A stretch of 64,000 nt of DNA, taken from contig OZ252227.1 in NCBI GenBank assembly GCA_965249175.1, positions 5,022,001 through 5,086,000 of the forward strand, given 5' to 3'. A model generated the notes under the pieces. That model was not told the DNA's origin. It worked only from the letters and a program-made list of their open reading frames with translations, and searched no databases. This document shows, piece by piece, positions 44,621 through 53,139 of this stretch. Made by a program: the position numbers and the translations under genes. Source of the stretch: CAZYFH01 sp965249175. GTDB lineage: Bacteria; Acidobacteriota; Vicinamibacteria; Vicinamibacterales; UBA8438. Each line of letters opens with the position of its first letter. Position 1 is the first letter of the stretch.

Positions 44621-45632
44621 GGGAGAGCCGGTCGTCCTCGACGTCGGCAAGAGTAGAGCCCGTGGTCGTCGGGCTGGTGTCGGATGCCGGACGATCTGCT
44701 CGCACCACATACGCCGGCTTTCCCATCATCCGAAAGTGCATGCGGGCTAGATACTCGCCGACGACGCCGAGCGTAAAGAGCTGCGTGCCGGAAAACATGA
44801 TAATTACCGACGCCAGAAACGTGAAACCGGGCACGGCGACGCTCTGGAGAAAATAGCGAGCAAGCACGTAGCACAAGAGCACGAATCCGAAGACCGACGC
44901 CCCGAAGCCAAGCATGACGGCGGCCTGCAGCGGCACCGTCGTGAACCCAGTCAGCATGTTAAACGCGTGATCGATCAGCTTCAGTGAGGTGTAACTGGAC
45001 GTGCCACTGTGCCGCGACCGATGTTGGACATCGACCGAGGTGAATCGATCCGTGCCCCATGTGAGCAGTACGTCGAGATTGACAGACGGACCCTGGACGC
45101 CAGCAAACGCATTGCGCAGTTGGGTCCGGAGCACCCGGAACCCACTGACCCGACGCGCCGTCTCGGCTCCAAGCACGCGCTGAAGCGCAAGCTTGGTTAT
45201 CCGGGACGCGACCGCGCGCCACAGTCCATGCTGCTCGCGCCGCGGCCAACCGTAGACGACGTCGAACCCCTCATGAAGTTTCCGAATGAGCGCAGCGATC
45301 TCCTCTGGAGGGTTCTGGAGATCGTCGTCCATCGTGACGACGATGGGATGCGTGGCCGCACGAATTCCGCACAGAAGCGCGCTGTGTTGTCCGTAGTTCT
45401 GCTGCAAGTCGATCGATCGGATCCAGCCGTGTTGGTCAGCGAGATCGGCGGCAACCTGGCCACTCGCGTCCGGGCTGCCATCGTTGACGAGGATTAACTC
45501 GTACGCTGTCGTCAAGCGCTCGAGCACCGGTCCGAGCTCGGCCGCAAGCTCGGACAGTATCCGCTCACTCTTGTAGACAGGCACGACGACGGACACCGCG
45601 GTGCCATCACTTGCGACGCTCGCTGATACCAT
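44610..45632 (-). CDS. Family 2 glycosyltransferase with C-terminal membrane helices
   Basis: 340 residues. VSVVVPVYKSERILSELAAE, LILVNDGSPDASGQVAADLA, PIVVTMDDDLQNPPEEIAAL (DDD metal/nucleotide site) and VSGFRVLRTQLRNAFAG are GT2 motifs of the DPM1/ArnC type. Two hydrophobic helices at about 235-260 and 270-300 end in FTLGVVGEYLARMH, as in undecaprenyl-phosphate sugar transferases. It is first in a three-gene operon with wecD and wecE, so it may transfer an amino-deoxy sugar to undecaprenyl phosphate. Control lies in the 390 bp upstream. Confidence 0.87.
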   Translation of the reverse strand: MVSASVASDGTAVSVVVPVYKSERILSELAAELGPVLERLTTAYELILVNDGSPDASGQVAADLADQHGWIRSIDLQQNYGQHSALLCGIRAATHPIVVTMDDDLQNPPEEIAALIRKLHEGFDVVYGWPRREQHGLWRAVASRITKLALQRVLGAETARRVSGFRVLRTQLRNAFAGVQGPSVNLDVLLTWGTDRFTSVDVQHRSRHSGTSSYTSLKLIDHAFNMLTGFTTVPLQAAVMLGFGASVFGFVLLCYVLARYFLQSVAVPGFTFLASVIIMFSGTQLFTLGVVGEYLARMHFRMMGKPAYVVRADRPASDTSPTTTGSTLADVEDDRLSRVR

Positions 45633-46021
45633 GGGCCTCCACCGTGCACCGGCTCACACCTGCTCGACACGAGCACTGTACCGAAAATATGGCCCAATGA
45701 CACGCATCCGCTGCGACCGGCTGGTTTGTGCCGGTGGACGAGAAACCACCATCCAAGCCGCGGGCGAAGGGATGAAAGGGCCTCGACGTCGATGCGAAGA
45801 CATCATCGCGCGTCTGGCGACGGCCTTTGTGCCTGTCCAATTGGGGCCGCAACGTTGAATGTCGTTGGCGTCAGCCCGAAAGGTAGAATTCAGGAGTTTG
45901 AACGGATCGTCGTTACAGTAGGCGGCGAAGAAATTGCGATGCCGTGAAAGACTTGCGAGAACCGCGGCGGCACCCTGGCCCAAATGCCGTGAAGCCGGCG
46001 GTGGTTCACGATGACCGTGTC
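45633..46021. other. Gap without a gene (upstream of GT2-wecD-wecE)
   Basis: 389 bp. No frame in it has family resemblance. It must contain the promoter of the three-gene operon, and its far end is probably the terminal sequence of the IS1182 element. I see no clear hexamers or long inverted repeat. Confidence 0.4.
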
Positions 46022-47417
46022 GCCGCCTATAGCAGCCAGTGGGCAGAAGGGCTGATTCGTAGTTCGAGGATCGTGTGGTCGTGTTGATGAGTCGCGACGC
46101 CGTTGTCCAACGACACGAGCGGATCCTGGAGCGTTGGGGCCCAGAGAGGTCGTACACGCTCCCAGAGCTCGACCAGGAGGCCAGTCAGCGCGGTGCGGAC
46201 AGTGGCGGCGCGGCCTTGGAGGCTCCGCGGCGTGCCGACACCCGTCAGCTGCCGCATGAGTAACCCGAGATTGAAGCCGCCGACATGCACGAGCAGGCGC
46301 TTCAGGATGTTGGGATGCCCGCGCAGATGCGTCCGGCGCATCCGCCCGGTCTCGTAGAGATGCGTTGGGCCGTTCGAGCAGCTCGCCCCGCTGCCGCAGC
46401 AACCGCTGCCCCCGGGCGCCCCGAATCCGCCGGCGATTGGCGTAGACCGCGTCACGGGCCGCCGCCTTGTCCTTCCAGTGGCGCCGCCCGCGGTCCGGTT
46501 CCGAGACGTCACTGCGTACGCCCAGCCACCATCGTGTCGTCGCTGTGATACCCCTTATCGCCGACGACCTCGCGGATGCCGGTCCCGGCCGGCACGACGG
46601 CTTCGACCTGTTCGGCGGCGGTGATGATGGTCTCGATCATCGTGGTCGTATCGCCGTCGTCGGCGTCTTGCACGGTGACGCCGACGATGGCCCCCGTCGC
46701 CAGGTCCACCGCCTGCTCCGCGTGTGAGCCAAGTGGGTGCGACCGTCCTTCATCTTCGTGACCTTCGCGTCGGGATCGTGCGGATGCGTCCAGTCGTCGT
46801 TGGACCCTTTCTTCTTCCGTTTCCGGTCGCACCGGGCCAGCTCGGCGCGCGTCGGCGTGGCGATGCCGGACGCCGCGGCGAGCCGGGTCAACCACGCCTC
46901 GTACGCCTCGTCCGTGTCCCGGCGCACGATGCTGCGCATCGCCGCGTTGGCTTCGAGCGTCGTGGCGTCGATGCCACCGTGCGCCCCCTGCACCAAGTGC
47001 GCATCGGCCAGTCGCTGCAACACCCACGTGAACACGGCTTCATGGGTCTCCACGTCAATCAGCCGGCGAGTACGCGACAGCGTCGAATGGTCCGGCGGGG
47101 CCTCGTGCAGCTCCAGGTCCAGAAACTGCCGAATACTCAGCGAGTCGGCGGCGCGCTAGGCGATCGCGCGCTCCGAGTCCAGGCCTTCGAAGTAGCCCAG
47201 CAACAGCAGCCGGAAATACCGCCCCGGCGCCAGACTCGGGCGACCGATGTCGTCGGCATAGAACGGGGTGCACTGCGCGTCAACGAACGCGTCGACGCCC
47301 CCGTCGTCGAGCACGCGGTTCAGCCGCTCGTAGAAGGGATGCCCGGCGCTCCGGCGGGAGATCCGACGTCGCGACCCACAGGGACGTCTGACGGTTGCGT
47401 GTCCGCTGCTTACCCAT
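46022..47417 (-). pseudogene. IS1182-family transposase, decayed copy
   Basis: ATG 47417 gives MGKQRTRNRQTSLWVATSDL, then a shift to SAGHPFYERLNRVLDDGGVD, and LLLGYFEGLDSERAIA followed by TAG (47157-47159), where the intact copy at 62.6-64 kb has Trp. RAADSLSIRQFLD resumes in frame. Later GGIDATTLEANAAMRSIVRR, a shift near 46725, EVVGDKGYHSDDTMVAG, and a further shift to LYETGRMRRTHLRGHPNILK follow. Several inactivating lesions are thus visible against a nearly intact paralogue. Confidence 0.87.
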
Positions 47418-47501
47418 CGCCATACGTCGAGTATAGAAACCGAGATCGATTCTGGCGATCGATCTAATTCAAGGACTTTCACCACGAGCTGCTAGTTACA
47501 A

Positions 47502-48495
47502 GCAGGCTGCTGAGTGCGCCGGGATAAACCGGCGCGGAGTCGAGAATGCAAGAGGCTCACAGGGAAGGAGTAGCGACCCACCCTGACCCCGAGTCATGCG
47601 TGGTGGCCCGTGAGGGCGCCATCGAAGCGTTGACAGGGGCACATGCAGGCAGGGTATTGAGCTGCGAAATAATCGCGACCGGAGTGCCGACGCTGTTCAG
47701 CAAAGCGGAAGGCCACACGCGCCCCGGCGTTCGCGCGAGCCGGGGCGGGACTCCGCGCAGTCTGAGACCCCTCGCATGCATGGACACTCCGCGCGCGAGA
47801 ACCGGGAGACCTCGTTGATGTGAACCATGACAGTGGGTCGGGCCGGTTGGGGAAGGCCGTTGGCCTCACGCCCAACACGCACGTCAACGAGGAGTCGGAC
47901 GGTCGCATAGTGTGCGCCAGGCAGCGCACTGGTCAGGAGGGTTGGAGTCCCTCCGGCCCCCGGATGAGGGGGGCCGTATCCAAAGGCGGGGGTAATGCCT
48001 CGCCGGCCGCCGGTGGTCGGTATGGAGATACCTACACGGGCACGCAGGCGAAAGCCGGACACAGCCAAGGTTGACCTGAAGCCGTCACGAAAGAGCTGCG
48101 GAGGGCAGGGCGCCCACCGCGAGGTGGGGTCCGAAGGGCTTGCGGAGCAGTACCGGGCCGTAGTCAAGGGGGCGACCCCGTGACGAACCGGTCGGCCAAA
48201 GGTGGGGCAAGGTCGAGCCTGCACTATGGAGGCGAAGGCGCTCTCATCCACCCACCGCACCAAGGTGTGTGCGGACGGCACGGTACGGAAGACCAGAGCG
48301 TGACCCTGGGAGACCTCGGCGGGTCCGCGGGTGGCACCGCGGCAACTGCCCCTATAAGCGAGAGCGAAGTGGGAAGGGATGCCCGTCGAGGAGTCGGACG
48401 GCCGAGTAGTACCCGAAGCGTGGCGAAAGCCCCGTGACCGCGCGGGCGGCAACCGAGTGGGTTGGGGAAGGCGGCCGGCGAAGACGGTCGGGGAC
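47502..48495. repeat. Direct repeat, copy 2
   Basis: Second copy of the 994-bp repeat at 35867-36860. Only the 12-13 bp nearest the intron (GCAGGCTGCTGA) are shared upstream, so the flanks are otherwise unrelated. This is what independent intron insertion at like targets predicts. Confidence 0.93.
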
Positions 48496-48510
48496 CGGCA
48501 GGACAGTGAG

Positions 48511-49852
48511 ATGAGTAAGGGCGCTGAGGTGGACAGTTCCGTAAGCGAAAGACCCGAACATCAGCGACCGAGGAGACTGGCTGACTGGCTGAACCCGACG
48601 GGCCGGAGGAAGGTCCACTCTCTTATCGACAAGGTGTACAAGCGGAAGAACCTCGAGATGGCCTGGGAGCGCGTGAAAGCGAACCGGGGCGCCGGGGGTA
48701 TCGACGGACAGTCCATCGACGATTTTGCCGAGGTGCGTGAAGCGCAGCTCGACAGGTTGCACGAGGAACTGCGCGGCGAGGCCTACCGACCGCAGCCGGT
48801 GCGCCAGAAGCGCATCCCGAAGGCGGGCAAGCCGGGGACGTACCGCGAGCTCGGCATTCCCACGGTCTATGACCGGGTGTGTCAGCAAGCGCTGCTGAAC
48901 CGGCTGGAGCCCATCTTCGAGCCGGTATTCGATGATGCCAGCTTCGGATACCGGCGAGGGCGGTCTCAGCACGACGCCCTGCGCAAAGTCTGGAAGGAGC
49001 TGGAGTCCGGGTGCGAGTGGGTCGTCGACGCCGACCTGAGCAACTTTTTCGGGACGGTCGACCATGACAAACTGCTCACGCTCGTGGCCCAGCAGGTCTC
49101 TGATGGCCGGGTAGTCCTTCGCCTAATTCGCTCGATGCTGAAAGCAGGGAGCTACGGTGACGGACGCCTCTTTCCAACGGAGCGTGGGACGCCGCAGGGC
49201 GGCGTGGCGTCTCCCCTGCTGAGCAATATCCTGTTGACGCCGTTCGACAAGGAAATGCGACGCAAGGGATACCGGCTGACACGGTACGCGGACGACTGGG
49301 TCATCACTTGTGCGTTCGGCGGCCGAAGCGCGAACCGCCTTGGCCACGGCGACGGCGGTCCTGGAGCGACTGGGCGTGCGCATCAATCCGAAGAAGACTC
49401 GGATCGTGCGCGTCAAGTATGGCTTTGAGTTCCTCGGGTACACGATCAAACGCGGTAAGGGGCTGCGGCTCCCGCTGCGCAAGATCCGTACGGGTCTCCG
49501 TTCGGGCGGCCTGTATGCGTACCCGGCTCACAAGTCACTTCAACGCTTCAAGGACCAGGTGCGCAGACGGACGCGGCGCAACGCGCCGGTGAACACCGAG
49601 GTGCTGATTCAGCAGCTCAACCCGGTCCTGCGGGGAGGGGGGCACTATTACAAGCGTGCTCACGTCCGGAGGCTCTTTCAACCAGCTTGACCGTTGGGTG
49701 GTGCGTCGTGTGTGGGCGCATCGGTCCAGGCGGTGGCGGTGTCAGGGATGGCAATCCCTGCCCAGCGCCACGCTCTACGGCGACTGGGCTTGGTGAACCT
49801 TATCGGTTTGATTCCTTCCATCGGTCCTCATCACGCGAGGACGTCTTCGTGA
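48511..49852 (+). pseudogene. ltrA: Group II intron reverse transcriptase/maturase, three frameshifts
   Basis: ATG 48511. RT blocks are in order: RKVHSLIDKVYKRKNLEMAW, RVKANRGAGGIDGQSIDDFA, YRPQPVRQKRIPKAGKPGTY, FGYRRGRSQHDALRKVW, WVVDADLSNFFGTVDHDKLL, GTPQGGVASPLLSNILL and RYADDWVI (catalytic YADD). A shift near 49312 leads to TAVLERLGVRINPKKTRIVR and FEFLGYTIKRGKGLRLPL. A second shift near 49680 leads to the maturase X-domain (NQLDRWVVRRVWAHRSRRWR). A third near 49783 precedes LVNLIGLIPSIG. No endonuclease domain is evident. Confidence 0.87.
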
Positions 49853-49886
49853 AAGCGGTATGCAGGAAAACTGCACGTACCGTTTG
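49852..49886 (+). ncRNA. Group II intron domain V (first intron)
   Basis: AAAGCGGTATGCAGGAAAAC and TGCACGTACCGTTT form the 34-nt hairpin with an AGC-type catalytic triad position, GNRA-like GAAA loop and two-nucleotide bulge, typical of bacterial domain V. The next 50 nt fold as a GC-rich hairpin compatible with domain VI. Confidence 0.7.
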
Positions 49887-49956
49887 AGCGGCGGACGGAG
49901 GCCAGCGCCCTCGGGCGCGCCTCCTCCGACCCGACACCGACGAAGGGACCGAACAA

Positions 49957-51380
49957 GGCCGGGCGCCCGGTCGCGGAGGTCCTGGAGGGAAGGCGACCGA
50001 CCAAGGAGAACATCCAGCAGGCGCCCGCGTCCCGGACTCAGGGCCTGACCAGCGCGTCGAGCGCGCTGCTGGGTGTGCGGGAAGTAGCACGACGGGACCA
50101 CCGGCTACGGTTCACCGCGCTGCTCCATCACGTCACGGTCGGACGGCTTCGGTACAGCTTCTCCGCGCTCACGCGCGCGGCGGCGCCCGGCGTCGACGGG
50201 GTGACAGGGGCGGCCTATGCCACGGACCTGGACACGCGACTCCGGCCTCTCCACCGTCGCGTGCACCACGGGACGTATCGTGCGCAGCCGTCCAAGCGCG
50301 CCTACATCCCCAAGCCCGACGGTCGACAACGACCGCTGGGTATCGCCGCGATCGAGGACAAAGTGGTCCAACACGCGGTCGGGGCGGTCCTCAATCAGGG
50401 GTACGACGAGGACTTCGTGGGGTTCTCGTATGGGTTCCGGCCGGGGCGCAGCCCTCATCAGGCGTTGGACGCGCTGTGGGTCGGTCTGATGCGTAAGAAG
50501 GTGAACTGGGTGCTCGATGCGGACATCCGTGGGTTTTTCGACACGATCGACCATGGCTGGCTGCAGCAGTTCATCGAGCACCGCATCGCCGACCGACGCA
50601 TCTGGCGGCTCATCCAGAAATGGCTGCGGGCCGGGGTGTCGGAAGACGGCGAGTGGTCGAGGACGGAGGTCGGTACGCCGCAAGGGGCGGTGATGTCGCC
50701 GCTGCTCGGCAACGTCTACCTCCACTATGTCTTCGACCTCTGGGCGCAGCACTGGCGTCGGCATCAGGCGCAGGGCGACATGATTGTCGTCCGGTACGCC
50801 GATGACATCGTACTGGGATTCGAGCATCAGCCAGATGCAGAGCGGTTCCTACGGGATTGGCGGGCTCGCCTGAGTACCTTCGGGCTGGCGTTGCACCCGG
50901 ACAAGACTCGTCTGATTGAGTTTGGACGAGCTGCCGCCGCCACCCGACAGGCGCGAGGCGACCGAAAGCCGGACAGGTTTGACTTCCTCGGTTTCACCCA
51001 CCTGGGTGGGACGACGCGGAAGACCGGCCGCTTCATCGTCAAGCGCAAGACCAGCCGGCGCCGCCTGTCCGCGAAATTGCGGGCTATCAAGGAGGCGCTC
51101 CGTCGACGCTGGCACGTGCCAGTGCCGGCCACGGGCCTGTGGTTGCGAGCCGTGGTGCGCGGCTATTTCAACTACTACGCCGTGCCCGGGGAACATGGAT
51201 AGTCTGAACAGCTTTCGGGCGCAGGTCATCTGGCGCTGGTATCGGGCGCTCCGGCGCCGCCGCCAGCGCGCGCGGCTGACCTGGGCGCGATTTCTGCGGC
51301 TGGTCGATACGTGGATTCCGAGTGCCCGGATTCTGCATCCGCACCCGAACGTGCGCTTCGACGCCATACATCCGAGGTAG
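49957..51380 (+). pseudogene. ltrA: Group II intron reverse transcriptase/maturase, one frameshift
   Basis: The frame is open from about 49957 (KGPNKAGRPVAEVLEGRRPT, then VREVARRDHRLRFTALLHHV). RT blocks follow: AAAPGVDGVTGAAYATDLD, RAYIPKPDGRQRPLGIAAIE, WVLDADIRGFFDTIDHGWLQ, GTPQGAVMSPLLGNVYLHYV and VRYADDIVLGFEHQPDAERF (YADD). FDFLGFTHLGGTTRKTGRFI and the maturase domain come next. One extra G in GGGG near 51189 causes a stop at 51202. The next frame continues NMDSLNSFRAQVIWRWYRAL to a stop at 51380, right before domain V. Confidence 0.85.
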
Positions 51381-51414
51381 GAGCCGTATGCAGTAATGCT
51401 GCACGTACGGATTT
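51381..51414 (+). ncRNA. Group II intron domain V (second intron)
   Basis: GAGCCGTATGCAGTAATGCT and GCACGTACGGATTT form the domain V hairpin. The RT stop codon directly precedes it. GGGGGGCGCCGGGCAACCGG with its complement is the likely domain VI. Confidence 0.75.
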
Positions 51415-51554
51415 GTGCGGGGGGCGCCGGGCAACCGGCGTCCCTACCGCGACAGAACCCGGGTAATCGAGCTGTTCTCTGAGCATCATGCGGGTCACGA
51501 CCGTCCGACCAAGGTGCGCACGGGTGTGCGCTGGCCCCGATGGGGGGCCGGCCA

Positions 51555-51860
51555 CACCCGCCGTCCGGCGATCAGGGACACGTCGCCCCCAAAGAGGTTG
51601 CGCAGCCGGACCAAGTTATACGCCGTGGCGGCGAAGGTGAGCTGCCAATCCACGCGGTCGACGCCGCGATGCCGGAGCTTGCGCAAGCGGTCTTCATCCA
51701 CCCAAAGACCTGTTCGACGAGCTTTCGTTTCCGCTGGCTGACGTAATAGCCCGCATGTCGCGTGGTCCGGCCACCGATCGCACTCCTGCGCCTTCTGGGC
51801 GACGTGGGGTGTGATCGCCAGGACGCGGACCGTGGCCACGAAGCCGGATGACCGCCGCTT
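51555..51860 (-). pseudogene. IS5-family transposase 3' fragment, frameshifted
   Basis: Pieces VRVLAITPHVAQKAQ, then in another frame RRSAIGGRTTRHAGYYVSQR and KRKLVEQVFGWMKT, then RLRKLRHRGVDRVDWQLTFA and ATAYNLVRLRNLFGGDVSLI match the carboxy third of IS5-type transposases (R-K-x-x-E-Q-x-F-G-W with the catalytic Glu). The amino two thirds are missing. Confidence 0.75.
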
Positions 51861-52072
51861 TGCGCAGCCGCATCCCTACGTTGCGCACGTTTGTTGGGAC
51901 ACTGCGTGCGCACCTCACGCACATCATGGCCTTCATCGACAGGCCGCTGACGAATGCCGTCGGCGAGGGCTTGAATCGCATTATCAAGACCGTCAAGAAC
52001 CGGGCGTCCGGTTGTCGCCACCTGGACGACTTCGGGAATGTCCCAGAATCAGTTGATCTTCTGAAGAAATAA
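51848..52072 (+). pseudogene. ISL3-family transposase C-terminal fragment with IS-derived tail
   Basis: RTFVGTLRAHLTHIMAFIDR, PLTNAVGEGLNRIIKTVKNR and ASGCRHLDDF match the end of ISL3 (IS204/IS1165) transposases. From 52034 the reading enters the end of an IS256-type element, which supplies the tail GNVPESVDLLKK and the stop codon. Only some 60 native residues remain. Confidence 0.72.
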
Positions 52073-52275
52073 GAGCGGCGGCTTCTTCGCCCTCCGTGTG
52101 GTACGGAAGGGGTGACGAAACCAAGAAGGAGCCACCGCCATGACGAAGCATGCCAAGAAGTCCACCCATCTCCAAGCCGTCGCCTCGACGAAGACGGCGA
52201 CGGTGGAGATACCCCTCCCGCTGCTGGGGGCGTTCGCGGGCATCGAACGCTCGTATTTCGATCTCTGCATCCGGG
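52034..52275. repeat. Large inverted repeat, left arm
   Basis: The arm starts GGGAATGTCCCAGAATCAG and runs through the IS256-type end and the first 45 codons of its transposase. The complement is at 52891-53139, with a few 1-5 bp indels. The 615-bp loop holds the rest of the transposase fragment. Confidence 0.88.
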
Positions 52276-52895
52276 CGGGCCAGCAAGTCCTGGACGCCAT
52301 GATGGAGCAAGACCGAGAGGCACTGTGTGGCCCGCGCTGGAAACGCGATCCCGCCCGCCGCGCGGGCCGCGCGGGGACGACGCCGAGCGAGGTCACCCTG
52401 GGCGGGCGTCGCGTGCGGCTGACGCGCCCGCGCATCCGGAGCCAGGCCTGGCAGGAGCTCGAGCTGCCCCGCTTCACCTTCGCCGCGAACCGGGACCCAC
52501 TCGATGCGCGCGCGTTGGACGCGGTCGCCTGCGGGATCTCGACGCGGAAATACGCTCGGAGCCTCGAGGCGCTCCCGGACGACATCGAGGAGCGGGCGAC
52601 GTCGAAGAGCGCGGTCTCCCGCCGCTACGTCGCCATGACCGCGAAGCAGTTGACGCACTGGCTGACCACCCCGCTCGGAGATCGCCACTTCCCGATCGTG
52701 ATGATCGATGGGATCATCCTGGGCGACCACACAGTGGTCATCGCCCTGGGCATCGATGCGGAGGGCAAGGAGCAGATTCTGGGCCTGCGGGAAGGCCACA
52801 CCGAGAACAGCCACGTGGCCAAGGCGTTGCTGCGCGACCTCCTCGACCGCGGGGTGGATTCAGCCCGGGCGCGCCCGACGGCGCCAAGGCCCCGG
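52140..52895 (+). pseudogene. IS256-family transposase, N-terminal half
   Basis: ATG 52140: MTKHAKKSTHLQAVASTKTA, PLPLLGAFAGIERSYFDLCI, RSQAWQELELPRFTFAANRD, RRYVAMTAKQLTHWLTTPLG, PIVMIDGIILGDHTVVIALG (first Asp) and LLRDLLDRGVDS. A shift then gives PDGAKA, which corresponds to the DGAKAL motif with the second Asp. The sequence then turns into the inverted copy of the element's own start. The catalytic Glu half is absent. Confidence 0.83.
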
Positions 52896-53139
52896 ATGCA
52901 GAGATCGAAATACGAGCGTTCGATGCCCGCGAACGCCCCCAAGCAGCGGGAGGGGTACTCCACCGTCGCCGTCTTCGTCGAGGCGACGGCTTGGAGATGG
53001 GTGGACTTCTTTTCTTGGCATGCTTCGTCATGGCGGTGGCTCCTTCTTGGTTTCGTCACCCTTCCGTACCACATGGAGGAGGGCGAAGAAGCCGCCGCTC
53101 TTATTTCTTCAGAAGATCAACTGATTCTGGGACATTCCC
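52891..53139. repeat. Large inverted repeat, right arm
   Basis: Reverse complement of 52034-52275 with small indels: an extra AAGAA near 53012, one missing base near 52965, and three extra bases near 53080. It ends with CATTCCC at 53139, which also forms the 3' end of the dehydratase gene on the minus strand. Confidence 0.88.

Larger units (their letters stand above)
47514..49943 (+). mobile_element. Group II intron with reverse transcriptase gene
   Basis: It begins GTGCGCC, has about 1 kb of RNA-domain sequence, a maturase/reverse transcriptase gene from 48511, and a domain V near 49852-49886. A GC-rich hairpin that may be domain VI follows. The 3' end, near 49943, is judged only from the domain VI hairpin and a CCGAC ending. 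It lies just outside the 5' end of the decayed IS1182. The protein gene has frameshifts, so splicing and mobility would need help in trans. Confidence 0.82.
49950..51453 (+). mobile_element. Second group II intron, 5'-truncated
   Basis: It holds a complete-looking reverse transcriptase gene followed by its own domain V (51381-51414) and a domain VI-like hairpin ending near 51453. Fewer than 100 bp separate it from the domain V/VI of the first intron. Its roughly 500-nt ribozyme 5' half is therefore missing, and it cannot be self-splicing. Confidence 0.7.
52034..53139. mobile_element. IS256-type element, deleted, with inverted duplication of its end
   Basis: Both outer ends are the same terminus (GGGAATGTCCCAGAATCAG). 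In a normal element the right terminus would follow the whole transposase. Here the gene stops at its second catalytic Asp, and 240 bp of the left end follow in reverse. No target duplication is seen at the flanks. Confidence 0.8.
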
